Shown here: one piece after another, positions 1-13,410 of the stretch
How the letters are laid out: each line of letters opens with the position of its first letter
How positions within the stretch are numbered: the first letter of the stretch is position 1
From: Ectocarpus siliculosus
Taxonomy: Eukaryota; Sar; Phaeophyceae; Ectocarpales; Ectocarpaceae
Length of the DNA stretch: 64,000 bases
Assembly: GCA_000310025.1 (NCBI GenBank)
Contig: FN649728.1
Coordinates: 6,911,197 to 6,975,196 of the forward strand
Reading direction: 5' to 3'
Program-made: the position numbers and the translations under genes
Notes under the pieces: generated by a model
The model's database searches: none
Told to the model about the DNA's origin: nothing
The model's input: only the letters and a program-made list of their open reading frames with translations

Positions 1-3000
1 GTAGCGACGAGCACCCCTATGGCACCTACATGTAATAGGAACACATGATACTCAATAATATTTATCACACACGAAGCGACGTGTTCGCAGCGCGTGGTGC
101 GCCTGTGGTCTACGGGCGCGCAAACATCGAAGTATTCTCGTACTTTCCGAAGGTGAAACGTTTGGTTGGCCGGGATGCCCAACCAACCCATGGCATCTCT
201 GGTTTGGTACAGCAAACGTAAGGACGATGGCCATAATTTTGGTTCATCCTTGGAAAACGTAGCCTGGCCCGGCGAAAGCCCGGCATATCGCTCCGTCCCG
301 GCATTGTAGGGAATGCGAGGTCTATGGTCTCACGACTACGTCATGACATGCGTTTACATGATTTGATCCCCCCCTCCACGACGTACGCCCCATCTATTCT
401 CACCGTATCCCCCCTCTCCCTTCCACAAACCGCCTCTTCGGTCCACGCTTGCTGCGGCTGACGCTGCCATCACTACCCCGATGTCATCGCTACCACTGCT
501 GCCGCCATCACCAGCCTTAAGCGGGCAAACAGCAGCCCGACCCCCTCGCCAGGAGTTGAAGGCATCGCCGCCGCAGGGGCCCTCGGAATCGCGGCCCCCC
601 GCCGACAAACCGGCCGCAACCCGAGACACCGCTCTCTACCCCCGCGGGGGGTTTCGAAAAACGCGTCAGCCGGGGGGGGGGGACGGCGCCAGCCCGTCCC
701 CGGTCCAAGAAGGCGGCGACTCCGCTTCATCGGAGGAGATTTCTCTCCGGGAGTTGCACGTGTTTTGCAGGGCTGTTCGCGTCTCGGTAGTGGACGGGGA
801 TAGGGGGGAGGTTGTGCTCGGGTCTCTGGAGGGGATGTCGATGAACGTTGCCGCGACGGAGGCAGAGGTGGAGGTGAAGTTCAAGCTGGGCAGCCTCCAG
901 ATCGACAACCACTTGCCAGGGTGAGATGAGAGTGGCAACCGGGCGCATACTACAAATAGGAGTAAGAGTAGAGGCGGCTCACGCACTCCGCCGGGCGACC
1001 AAATCACGATACCGTTCTGTTCGGTATGCACGTCCGTGTCTGAATGGTGCTTATATTTTCGGAAAAGAGTGGTATGTCATATCGTGCGCCATATCAGGTG
1101 CCCGCCGGGGGGGGGTTGCAGTTTGTTGGAGAATGAACATTCCATCGCCCTTAACGTTTACGTTTGTTTTTTCGTTCCGTAGCGGCCCCAGTACAAGGAA
1201 GACCGCATTTTGCCAAGGGATTTGGCTGGCCTTTGTCTGGCACCCGGCACTGTTCAGAGTATGGCGTCACCTTGAAGATATCCACCTGTCTCAGGCCATT
1301 TCACCGCCCAAGTGCAGGGCGACCGGCCTTATTTGTGTGACCTTTCCACTACCACCGTAGTTGAAGCAACAGACCCTCTCGTGAGAGGGCCGTCGATATG
1401 TCACGGGCTTGCTATTGCCGTCGCACTTCGGTACATATCCCCTCACGCTCGCTGTCCCTTTTTCGACTCAATAATTACAAACCCGGACGGCGGTTGGTTG
1501 ATTCTTCTCCGTGTCTGTATTTCTATTTTGGACAGGACGTCCTTCCCGGTTCTGTTGCAACCTGTCAGGCCTGGGTACCAGGGGGGAGACAACAAGTGTG
1601 TTCGCTTCACGCTGGTGGCTGCCCCGCGCGTAAAGAACGTCGCCTACATCAAGGTAAGTCTTCGGGCTGGTTTGATACGCCCGCTCCCCAGAATCAAACC
1701 AAAAAGGCACAATTAAAGGTTAAATTATATGTGCCCCCTTTTATTCAGTACTCCTGTTGATGTCATTTCCAAAGGAGACAAAGAAAATGAGAAAATGAGA
1801 AAATGCCTAGGATTAAAAAAACACGCACGACCTTTGTACGGTAGCTTCGCGGCGTACAAAACGAAAAACGCTTTCCGGCACCCTCCGGCGGTTTTGTATT
1901 GCGGCCCAAACTCGTAGACATGTCTCTGATCGTGCCCTTTTTGACTTTGTGGTGTGCCCGACTGGTGCAGAGGGACGCTGTTTTACTTGGCTCATTCTCG
2001 ATTTTTATTTTGTCTTCTCCAGTGTATATTTTTTGTTGCTGTTGGCCTTGACGGTCTTGTCGAGCTCCAGTCGCTTGATTATGGTGTTTGTTTGCTGGGC
2101 ACATTTGTTTCGTGTTTTCTTGTTGCGACGACAAGAAAAGGTGGCCTTGGTGTTGGCTTCGGAACAATAAAACGGTTCTGAGAACCATAAAGACGGTTCT
2201 GAAAGGGCAAAAAGTGGTTCTTCGCGTGCATCCCCTCCGTAGTCTACATAGCCGACTGGCGAGCCTGCTTGCTCGACTCGAGTATTTTCGACTTGTACTT
2301 CTGTTGCTTTTGCGTTTTTTTCTTGTCGGCGACCAACCCTTCATGAGCATGAATCTCCGCTCACCGCTGCCGTGTTTCCGTGTGCCTCGTAATTCAGCTG
2401 GCGAGCCTGAACGTTGAAGAGTTCGACCTTCGGCTAGACGAGGGCATGGTGAGGTGGGCGCAGGGGCTAGCGGACCGGGTGATGTGGACCCTCGTGGCTG
2501 ACCGGAGAGCCGACGAGATGGACAAGTGGCCGCTGCCGCAAGAGGCCTTTTGCTCGTCTCAGGTGCAACCAGACTTTGAGGTTTTTGTTGCTGTCAAGCA
2601 CCGCAGGGGGAAAGGTGGAGCACCAGAAAACCCTTGTGTTGTCTTTCTTCCTCTGTTGTTACCCCGGCCGATAAGAGCAACATGTACCGACAGTTGTAGA
2701 CTGGCGCCAGAACTGACGAGGGCGAAGACTCACACAATGCGCGCACTTTTAATCCGGAGTTTAGGATAGCCTCCTTCATTACAACCCCCGTCGCGGGGTC
2801 CCGGATCATGACCTTTAGAAGCTTCTTGTGTCTTCAATCGCACTGAGACCGACGCCTTTTCTGTGGTCAGCCAGTTAGCGTGGTCGATGCTACTAAATAG
2901 TGAAAAAACACCCACACGCGTGAATGCCGCAGGGGGCACCGCCGAGAATGGAAGGGGGAAGGGAAAGGGGGTGGATTAATGCCGTTCGTCTCCAAATAGC

Positions 3001-6000
3001 GTCACTGATCTAGACTATTCCGTAGGTATTAAATTGCGGTTTAGATAGGTTCCCATGGTCTCTGACGTACCACTAGACGTTGCGTAGATATATGTTGCAG
3101 CATAGACAGACTTCCCCTGATCGTGCACTCGGTGCCTCGTATGTTTTGTTCTTGCTCCATTGGGCCAGGACATTCCATAGGAGCTTTCGCACATGTACTT
3201 CCCCATGAGTGTTTCGTGGAATTGGTAAATGCCAAATTACCCGCAGGAGTTTGTCACGCAATACAACGGGAGGTCATCGCAGCACCCTCCGATGCCAAAC
3301 ACAGCTTATTTATCCCGTGTACCGAGACATTGATTCCCTCGTGCGTTTTTACCCTCTTTTATGCATCGACTCCAACAACAAAACAACGACAAGGCCGGGC
3401 ATCCAGGGGGAGGCAAGGCCAGCGGAGAGAACATTGACGGGAGTTCAGTGGGCGGAGGCCAAGGGTCAACGGGGATGGTTGTTTCCCGTGGGGGCGGCGA
3501 GGGGGCGTTCGCGAGCCGATACGTGTATCTCGAAGTATTCCAGGTGATAGAATACAATATTTGTTTTTTCTCGTGTCTCCGTGTTTTGATTAGTTCAGGG
3601 TCGTCTTTTTCCCTTCTCCTGAAAGGTCGATTTTTCCGGGCTCGTCTTCCGTTTTTTTTCCCCCTTATTTATATACAGTATGTATTTTCCTGTTTGGTTT
3701 CCGTATATATGTGTCGTTTTGTTTTCCTGTTTGCGTTCCGTTTGTTGTCGTGCTGCTTCGGGCGTACATGAAACGTAGGGATATTGTTGCCCATTCAACA
3801 ACTCTTCGTCGTCGACAGATGACGACTTTTTGAAGTAGGCCATGCCACGACAAGACTTCACTCGGTTTCCCCTTGACAACGATATTTTCGCCTCAGACAA
3901 CCTCTTTGCTGTCTGTTCCCCCCTTCCTTTCTTGTTGCTGAAGGTGTCGAGCGTGAAGGTTCGGCTGTCTCTCCAACGGGCCAAAGACAGCTTCGACAAC
4001 GTGTACGTCGGAGTCAAGCCCGGGCAGATGCTCCTCGACCTCATGATGCGCATGGACAGTGCGCATATCAAGGTTTGCGCCACAGCAGCAGCAGTTGGTT
4101 TGCTTTTTGTGTGGGTGGCGGAGTGCATGCAACCATTGCTATCGTCCCAGCAGCCCGTACTCAGCAATACTTGTACTCCCACTCTCTCGGTTGCTGCTGC
4201 CCGTCCCTACAGTCATCTTCTCGTGGTAGGTTAGGTACTACACCGCCCCAGACTAAGGCAACGCTTTTTCTACAAACATCCTCATCCATAAATCGACCGT
4301 AACTGAATTAGATGCCCTTTTCACCGCGTGATGTCGCGACAACTTTCCCCCCGAAACCGACAGCTCAAGTCTCTGATCGTGCACAACACTACGACCACCC
4401 GATCGCGGCTGACCCTCACGGCCCGAGAGCACTACGAGAGGGAGTTGAAGCAGCAGGCGTTCTTGATGCTCGGTAGCTTGGAGGCGTTCGGCAACCCCGT
4501 CGGCCTCGTCCGTGGCATGGGCCAGGTAGGTACCATTGCGCCATCTTGCTGCTCCCTACGTATTGCGATGTATTGTCTTCGTACCTCGGGTGTGTCACTA
4601 GCCTCGGAAATAATTTACAGGTGACAATCGTCAGGCACATTCTCTTCAAGCACTAGAAATCATCGCGTTTTGTTTCAGTCTTGGGTTGTGCGAAGCTGTG
4701 GAGGTAACAGTTTAGCGACGAAGCGGCGGCCCTCAGTGGTGCCCGGGAGCCTGCCGGCTTTCGGCGATGCATGCCGTAGCGCTGATGATGCTGGTGCCAA
4801 AGCCAAGCAATTGCAACCGACTGTTTCAGGCGTGGTCTACTCTTTCCTCCGCACAACGAGTAGCCAAGCTGTCGATCCCTGTACCTTGTTCGGTCCGATT
4901 CTCTATCCATGCAACTCCCGCGAGGAATGCACGACTCTGCCACAACCAAGCAGTCTTCGGTGGCTCTGCTGCAGGGGCATTTTTTTTTATCGATATCGTC
5001 CGCCAAAGTACTCACTTTTGCCCCCCTCTTTCGTTGCCTCAAATTACCCGCCGTTGCTTTTCCACGGCACCCTCCGGTTCTTCCGTGGTGCGGAAATGCC
5101 CGTGGTACGGAAACATCTGTGGTACGGAAATGTCTGCGGTACGGAAACATCTGTGGTACGGAACGATCTGCGAAACACAAACGACCATGCAGGGAATGCA
5201 AGACTTCGTCAAGGAACCCGTGCTGGGGCTGCTGAAGAGCGTCGAGGACCTGGCCCCAGAAGAGCTCATGCACGGCATGGCCAGGGGGGCCGGCAGCTTG
5301 CTCAACCACTCCGTAGGGGGAGTCGCCAACTCCGTCTCTCTCATCACAGGTACAAGCAGTCTTCCCCTCTTTCAAGAAGCTCGGGCTAAATCAACTCCCC
5401 GCGTTCAAAACGAGATTATACTGTATCGGAAAAATAGTATGGTGCCGTGTGATCTCAATTATATATAATTGGGGGGGTGGGCATTTCATCTCGCGCCCCC
5501 CCCCCCCCCGCCCCCAAACACCAGGCAGGGTAACCCCCTGTCCACAGGCAATAGATAAATGTCTGCTGCTGTACCTGCTGGCTGCGGGTACGACAATATT
5601 TCCCCAATTGCTGTAGAGGAGGACCTCGCCAGACGCCATTAAAGCAGATGGTGTCGAGCTAAGAGGAAAGGGGCGGCGATAGGCCAGAATCGTCCGCAAC
5701 ATCGTCGATCAACCACAGAGGCTGACGTCCATTTTGAGGAAACTCGCTCTTATTTGTATGCACACAAGAGGGATCGCGAGTACAGCAGTACAGCGAGGCA
5801 CAGCAATACCTTATTTCGAAAACTGTCCATTCGTTCGCTCATTTAGCCGCTGTTGCGTATACCCCACCTCATACCAGGCAATAAGAAACCGGCCTCGAGC
5901 GCAACGCGAAGTTATTTAGTGATGGCGCGTACGGCTGGACTTGTGGTCAAGATTACGGGGGCAGCAGCAAAAACGCCTACGTACTCTTGGAAGATTTGAA

Positions 6001-9000
6001 ACGTTCACATCGTCGCCACCACGCACTCTCAACACTCGGGTCCCCAAACCGTTTAAACAGGCACTGTGTCCCAGAACCTGACGACCCTGGCCATGGACAA
6101 GGAGTACAAGCTGAAGAGGGCGCGCAGAAAGGACGCAAGAGGTACATACGTGTATATGTAGGGAACGGATACAGGCAGACGACGGAGTTCATCGTAAGTC
6201 GCCAAAGTCACTGGTTGCGAAAGGCAAAACGGCTATCGTTCTACCCGCGTGCGGCCATTGTGTGTGCATGTGTATATGTCTTGCACCAAAAAAAAACATA
6301 CCAGTATTCACACACAATACAGTCATTTGTTTTTTTTTGTTGTATCACCATGTATAAATTACAAGAGGCTGAGGACCACCATGTTTTAAAACCCTAACCC
6401 TGACACACATTAATTGCCAAGGTTGAGAGCTCGTGATCCTTCCTTGGGACTTGCTACTTCTGTCGTGCGAGCGCTGTGTATGTGTATGTATGTGTACGTG
6501 TGCCGCTGCCTCTCCTGTCGGTTAAACGCTTCGTGAACCTCGTACAGTGGAAATCCCCGAGGGTCCGAAGACGGCGGTCACCCTGTATGAGGCGGGTGAA
6601 ATTGGCTGGCACATGCGGCATAATCAATTTTTACGAACGTTGCGTTAGGCGGCTGCCTCATGTTAGGCGGTCGTTGTCAGCGGCGCCACCACCGCCTTGT
6701 TCAAGAACCCCCCGCTGTATACATACACACGTTTTTTTTTCGTGCCACTGCCCTGCCGCAATCGCTGGGCAAAAACTACCAGGTGGGCGTTTTGTTTAGT
6801 TGTCGGAGAACGACCGTCCGCGTGCAGCTTGCACGGGGACACAACCCCTCGTCCGTTTTTTAGTCGCCGTTCACATCGCTTGCGAGGTTTGGTTGGCACA
6901 TTCAAGACAATCCTACGAAATCTATTTTTTCCCCTTTGTCTGGGTTGGACTAGTCATCTTGGGGTGGCGGGGACCACCGAGCGAAATAACATCAAGCACA
7001 CCGACCCGATCCCTTTTTCAATTTCATTTAATGCGAACCCTTGGTTTTGCTTGTTTTTCCCACTCCCGCCCTCGCCGAGCACGTTCATATGCTACACCAT
7101 TTCAGGCTTATTATTTGGTAGCCGATGGTTTCCTTTTGCCCCCCCCCGCCTTTGGCAAAGTAGGAAGGAACGATTGGCCATCTGTGATCGGTCCTGTGGG
7201 AACAATGCTCCGTCCTCTCGAGGACGCGTGGTCAATGGTCTAACCGCTGAGGCATGCAACACATAAAGAGTACGCCCCCCGGGGGGGGCACGCGCGCTCC
7301 GTACCGCGTTTCTTTCAACCGTTTGGACGATTTCAACCGGTTTGCTCTGGAAAACAGGGGAGAACAAAGACGTGCTAGATGGGATCGGGTCCGCCGGTGG
7401 CTCGCTGGCCAGGGGCCTCACGGACGGCGTTTCCGGCTTGATCAAGAACCCCCTGAAGGGTGCTGAGAGCGGGGGTTTGGCGGGCTTCGCCAAGGGGGTC
7501 GGGACGGGTATGCTGGGGCTCGTGGTAAAGCCCGTGGTTGGGGTCACGGACGCTGCCACGGACTTGCTGCAAGGTGAAAACGAGAAGCAAGACGTGTTTT
7601 GTCCCCAACATGCTTCTTTGTTAACACCGACACGGCCGAAAGCAGCGACATGTCTTGAACCACACGAAATAATTGAAACATACGAAATATATTAATATTG
7701 TACCACTATTGACTACAGTGGTTTGTATATCAAACCTTGTTTTTTGTTTTGTTTTTTGTCGTGGTGGTTTTGGGTTTCTGTGTGCTCCACCCTTTACGTG
7801 TTCTCTCAATTTAGTCGAGCAGCTCGAGGACACGTAGCACACCTATTTTGTCCCGCTTCGTGCAGGACGTTGCCAAAGAGGGCCTTCTGCTAAGAGTCGG
7901 GTCTCGGTAAGATTTGGACCCCGCAGCACATCACCCAGCACGCAAACAGTTAATTGGGTTCTATCGTACTTGTACCCATCATGATTGTTTACTTACCTCA
8001 TTTTCTTGTAAAACCGTATGCATAGGTTGCGCGACATGCCCCTCGCCCTTCCTTGCGTGACGAATATTATTGTTTTTCTTTGCTGTTCGTGTTGCTTGCT
8101 GCAGGCGTGAGAGGCACCACGGCGAGCATCGCCCAGATCGGAAAACCTTCTCCCTCGGCGTCCCCCTACCACCAAACCGCGGGGCCCCCATCTGCCGGCC
8201 ACGGCCGAGGAGGCTCTCTGGGAGCTGCGGGGGACGGCGGCGGCGCGATCGGCGGAGGGGGGGCCGGCGGCTGGGACGAGGGGGTCGGCCAAGTGCGTCC
8301 CCGGCGGGTGCTGTACGGCTCGATGAGGACGCTGCGGCCGTACGCGATCGAAGACGCTAGGGCGGCGGCACTCCTGAGGGTGAGTGTGGTATCTAGGCCT
8401 CCTCGATCATCTCGTGCCTCAACAGCCAGCCCTTTCTTTTGAGCCTCCGCCGTGCTTGTGGGTGAAATCCCCGGAGAGAGCACGGAAATTACCACCCCTT
8501 TGCTGGCTGGACTTGGCGTGGGAGGAGCTCGGTATTGCTACGACATGGTAGGCGGCGAAACTGGTGTCGGTTCGGTTCGCCTCTCCGGCAGCTGTAGGTG
8601 GAGGCCAGACGCAGGACAATGAAAACACGAGGAAAACGCGCAAGTACACCTAGCTCTCCTACATGTACCGGCCAGAGCCCGCCCCGCCGACACGATGTAC
8701 CCCCCCCCAGCCTCTCTCACGCGCTGAATATGTATTTGACGTCTTTGTCTTGTTGGAGCTGATGGCGAAGAATCTGTCAGCAAAACTGACACCCGGGGCG
8801 GTGCGGGCGGACCCCGATGCGGCGCAATTTGTTACGACGGGAGTGTTCCCTGTGTAGATGTAGAACACGCGCTCCCTTTTAGGACATCTCACCAATTTGT
8901 GGGCGCGATTGTAGGTATCGTTTGGTCTAGCGGTGAAATGGAACGAACCGTCACAGCCATATATATTTTTTTTTCTTGTGTCAACTTTCTTCTGCAACGT

Positions 9001-10541
9001 CTTCGACCGCGTTGCTGACGGTGCTTGTTTCGGTATCCTGGGAACGGAGCATGTCACACGTATCAGGAATTACTCCTTCTACCTACAGGCGCTCCAGTAC
9101 AAGCTGCACTACTCACGCCCACAAGCGATTTGCCCCCCACCCCAATGTTCCCCGTTTAGACGACTCGCTACAAGGAAGAGGAGTACGCGGCGCACCTAGA
9201 GATCAGCCAGGCAGCCGGTGCGGGAGCGACTTCCAAGCCGACGTCCGCGGTTGTGATCCTCACCCAGTCGCTAGTACTCTTGCTTCGCGTGCCCGGCGGA
9301 GAGGTGGTGCTGGAGCAGCGGCTTGCCGGCATCCAGGTGTGCCTGGAGTTCGGACGCGAGGCGTTCTAAACCTCACGACGTCAAACATTCGTTAGCGTTG
9401 TCAAGGGGACATGTTTTCTGGAGCTACTTCTTCAGCTACCTTTGGGTTTATTGAGCTCTGCGTTTTCCCGCATCGGTAGAGGTGCCTCTAGCCAGGGCAG
9501 CGACCGGTAGGTTTCAGACAGGATGTTTTGGGAAGAAAAAATAACTGTGGAACTCCCCTCATTGGCCGGCTTTTCGATTCTGACGGCGGCCACCCGGCCT
9601 TCTCTGCTCCCTTTGGCAATCGAGTGCGGTATGCCCCGCCTGCATGTCGAGCTCACCAGTCCCTTCAGTCTACTTCTTTGTACCACGACTCACTCTGGTG
9701 ATGGTTGCGCCTTGTGTTGGCTTCATTGGGCGCCTCTCTTGACTGGCGCGCGGGTACAGGCTGTGGAGATAAAAGCAGAAGGGGTGCTGCTGCACCTTCA
9801 CCCGCCGTCAACGCCCAAGGCACCGCGACAGGGAGCCAGTGGGTGAGTTTCGGAGTCTCGACTTATCTCTCACTTTCGCTGCCGTCCTGCAGGCTTTGTA
9901 TGTCGCCGTGACACCTGCTGTGTGGATCCCACGGCTTGTGCGCTCGCGTGTTGTGTGTTCTCTTGTACAACAAGGAGTTGACATCTGAATATTGTCTGCT
10001 TGGAGGTCCCGTGCGCGTGTCGGCATTGCCTCCACCGCTGCTGCCTTTTGTCACCCGAGTGTCAAGCCCAGCTTCGTGCTCCTCCTCCCCTCCGCGATAC
10101 CTGTTCTTCCAGCCCCTCATCTCAAGCAGGTCGTGCTCCACTGTACCCTTTTCCCGAGAGTCCTGACCCCGGCGCTGGCACCCTGACACTGACCCATGTG
10201 TTACGTTTCTCCCGGCTGCCCCTTCGCACTGTAGGGAAGGTGACCGTGCTCGCCAGCTCAACCCCGACTCCCTTGTCTCCCGAAGCTCAAACCCTTTCTA
10301 GCCTTTGTCTATCCGCCGTCGACGCCGGTCGCCCGTTTTCGTGCTCTTTACTCGACCGCACGCTTCTTCCAGATATCTAGGTCTGCCCCCGCCGCCTTCG
10401 GAGGAAGACGACGGGCCGGGTGGCGGGAGAAACCGCGGCCGCGTGCAGGCACGCGGAATTCCGTGCCGGGAAGAGGCGTCGAAGCGGCGGCTCTACGATC
10501 TGTTGGATGCCGCGGTAAAGAATGCAGCAAGAGCGCTGTAG
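1..10541 (+). CDS. VPS13: VPS13-like bridge-type lipid transfer protein, C-terminal part (5' end outside window)
   Basis: Thirteen exons with matching phases: about 481-920, 1536-1653, 2398-2562, about 3394-3543, 3944-4072, 4364-4525, 5193-5349, 6061-6141, 7358-7573, 8105-8379, 9160-9336, 9760-9842, 10373-10541 (stop TAG). In order the product shows LQIDNHLPGTSFPVLLQP (end of the VAB/SHR-BD region), a YLEVFQ / SVKVRLSLQ segment, then the DH-like block: HYERELKQQAFLMLGSLEAF, GNPVGLVRGMGQ, NHSVGGVANSVSLITG, MDKEYKLKR, and the Gly-rich GAESGGLAGFAKGVGTGMLG plus KPVVGVTDA. RPRRVLYG...L.PYAIEDARAAAL and a hydrophobic strand region resembling the C-terminal PH-like domain follow. These are the most conserved C-terminal VPS13 signatures. 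By family knowledge VPS13 moves phospholipids in bulk between organelles at contact sites, and the C-terminal domains direct targeting. The starts of exons 1 and 4 are uncertain. The N-terminal channel-forming part is outside the window. A Gly/Ser-rich insert lies in the exon at 8105. Confidence 0.9.
5084..5167. repeat. 17-bp tandem repeat, about five copies, inside a VPS13 intron
   Basis: The unit is close to CTGTGGTACGGAAACAT and is repeated about five times with few changes. It ends about 25 bases before the acceptor of the VPS13 exon at 5193, so it sits where a branch point and pyrimidine tract would normally be. Confidence 0.75.
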
Positions 10542-13410
10542 CGGCGACAACGACGGAAAACTGCTGGCTGGAGTGGTACTAGGTTGTAGCTGGATGCTTT
10601 CTTTCCCTGGAGTCTTTTGAGTTTTTTGCGCGGTACGGTTTGCAAGTTGGATGCTGAGTGTTCCGGGAAGTAGCCATTTTTGGGGTGGAGAGAAGTTTGT
10701 ATCGATGGAGGCCTTGCGGATCCAATCTCATGTGGACGATGTATTTAGAAGCTTTCTGTGGTGCTTGTCGACGCTGCAGCCAAGCGGCGATTTTCTTGCG
10801 AGGTGTGTATTTGTGTTCATTGTCTTTTGGCATGTTTTTCTTTCTTTGTGCAGAGCCTTACGTGAGTCGGCGACCCGCGATACACTTTCAACATACCTAG
10901 AGAACGAGGAGACGTTACAGCATTCTGTATGATATCGCGACTTTTCGCCGCCGAAACTCTTTCTCGTCACAGACGCTGTGAATCAAACTGTAGACGTATC
11001 GGGTTTCTATGTGAGATCGCGGCTTTTCGCCGCCAAAGTATTTCTCGTCACAATAGCTGCCAATCAGAATGTAGAGTCTGCACCGATTGGGTTGTATTTG
11101 GTCTCGAGGCACCCTCGCCTGCGGCCGTTGCACCAATCGGTGGTAGTCCCTTTTCGGGAAACAGGGGGCAATGTAGCGTCCAGCTCGAAGCAGTATGCTG
11201 GCTACACCAAACATTTTTTTATGTTGAGATGCGTGAGATATTTTAACCCGCCGGGGGGGGGTATCGAGTGATAGTTGGGCTAGCCCAGGACTTTTAGGGC
11301 CGAGTATGGGGGGCTGCGAAGTGGTGGCCGTTGAACGACTGACTCAGTTGAAGATGATCGTCGGGGGTATCTTGAAAACGTAAGGAATCTGCAGCTCTGC
11401 TGGGTGTCTTGTGTAAGGAAGGTCGTGATGAATCGGTGCTTGTTTTCGCGTGTGCTGGGTAGACGTCCTAGTATTTGTTTTCTTTCGTAAACAATATTGG
11501 TGATTTGGAAGTGCACATTGTATGTTGACGGAAAACCCCCATGAGTCGTTGTTGAAAACCTAGCAACAGAATTCCGAATCTCATCGTAGCGTTTTTCAAC
11601 CTGAAAATCGTATCGTTGGATTTGAAGAGCGGCGTTGCATCAGCGTAGGTTACGGGCCGAGGAGACCGATCGGTCCTCAGATAATAGCTTCTTGACCAAA
11701 GCTACCACCCGCAGTATTGTACTCATGGCTCATGAAGAATAGTTTGGGTCATTTCGTCCCTCACCTCCCTGGTGTGTGTTCTTCTCAGGGTAAGCGATAT
11801 TGTTCCGAAGTTGAAACCCACCGCTAAGAAACCTGTCTCCACGCCCGACTGTCAACGGTGGTGTTTATCCCCAACTTCCATGAAACGAGGTAATTAACTC
11901 CCAGTTTCGGTTCTGGAGTGTTTACTTTCCGAGGCGTCGACCGCAGCATTCGGCTGACCAATGAAAATACGCCAATGACACAAAAGTACAGCGAGATGAA
12001 CACGCGAACACACTGTTTACGTAGTAAGTAGGCTCCCGGCACAGCGGCAATGAGGGGTTGGACGACACGGTCCAGCCTCCGGATTTGAAGCAATTGCACA
12101 ATACTGTTGAAGTGAGTGCGTGTGCCTTACTTCTTGAAAACAATTGGAATTAATAATATATGAATGGACCTCTCGGAGATTGCGAGTCTCGGAGATTGCG
12201 AGTCGGACATCGCTCCCATTCGAATACGAAGTACACCGGGTAACGAATCACTTTTGTACAAATCAACCCAACATATCAACCCCAATACCTGTGCTGGCCG
12301 TCGCCAGCCGTCACCAACCACAGACTTCGCAAAATACGACACTGTCCACCTCGAGTTTATCTCAACACGATTTGTCCATACATCGACTTGTTCTCTACCC
12401 CACCCGAATCTCTGAGCCCGTGGACTGAAAATACCAGGCGATCGATCTATGGGCCATTATTCTCCATGTGCTGCGGGAGTTTCTTCATGCGTTCAAAACG
12501 CTTCGGCACAGAACTTGCAGCACAAATCAGTACCTGAGCCCACTCTAGACATCATATTTTTACCATTATTTCAACGATATTTCGGCAAGCACTCCTATCA
12601 TGGTATCTCGGGGATTGTCTCACCACATCAGACAAGTCTCCGGCGCACAACTTTGTCTACTGCAACAGCAGTGCAACCTTGCTGTTACCAATCTATTGCC
12701 ATGCTTATTGTTGAGTAGCAATGTCGGCACGCAACTAAGAGGGAATAGAGCCAGGAGGCCACCGTGCTATGGGCAGCCAACATGAGCCAAACGCGTGCTC
12801 TCTACTCCGCAAGAGAACCTGCGCGCGGGATCACGTGCGCGATCAGCAGCGAAACAGCTTCGCACCGTTCGCTTTGTCGTCAACCCAGACACCACATGAA
12901 ACTACAGTATTGTACGGAAGGTAGACACCACCTACACTATGTTCGGACGCTTTGATCCTTGTTTGGCTACTCACGTGTAAAAATACATAAGACATTCCCT
13001 GTACAACAAACATCCTGCGCTGATGTTCATATCAAAGTAACAACGATGAGATATTGAACACACACTCTGTACTAATCCAAAGCCCGGAATTCTACACCTG
13101 ACTGCGGACCATCGATCGAGAAGAAACATCAGTCTCCGGAGATGTTGTGTATCGTCATCTACTTTCACGAGTCCACTCGATCCCTTGGCTGGTGTGACCA
13201 AACCATTTCGAGGGTTCTGCTCCAAAGACTTCACACAAATGAGGCTCACAGCAGCCCAAGAATAACTTCAAGTGATCTTTGTGGCACGGCCCCTCGCCAT
13301 CACACCAATTCGATCTGTGTCGTACAAAGAAACCTCAACTTCAAGACAGACAGCACCTTACCTAAGCTGTGCCACCCCAACCGAGAAAGATTCCACAACG
13401 ACGCTTCCAA
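10542..13410. other. Intergenic space between convergent VPS13 and the NTF2-like gene
   Basis: No gene could be supported. An 82-bp direct duplication lies at 10931-11095. A minus-strand open stretch at about 11930-12110 reads like a helical segment (LLQIRRLDRVVQPLIAAVPG) but has no partner exons with matching phase, so it is left uncalled. A 16-base direct duplication lies near 12171-12204. The rest shows nothing recognisable. Confidence 0.5.
10931..11095. repeat. 82-bp direct tandem duplication
   Basis: Two copies starting near 10931 and 11013 share ATCGCG(A/G)CTTTTCGCCGCC, then (C/T)TTTCTCGTCACA and AATCA(A/G)A(C/A)TGTAGA. They have diverged by scattered substitutions, which suggests an old local duplication. 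Confidence 0.7.

Noticed and set aside
8920-8940. A-box-like GGTCTAGCGGTGAAATGG, possible tRNA
   Set aside because: No B box or tRNA-like folding follows within tRNA length.
11930-12110. Helical minus-strand segment as an extra exon of the NTF2-like gene
   Set aside because: The NTF2-like gene already has a stop at 13411 and no splice join with matching phase leads here.
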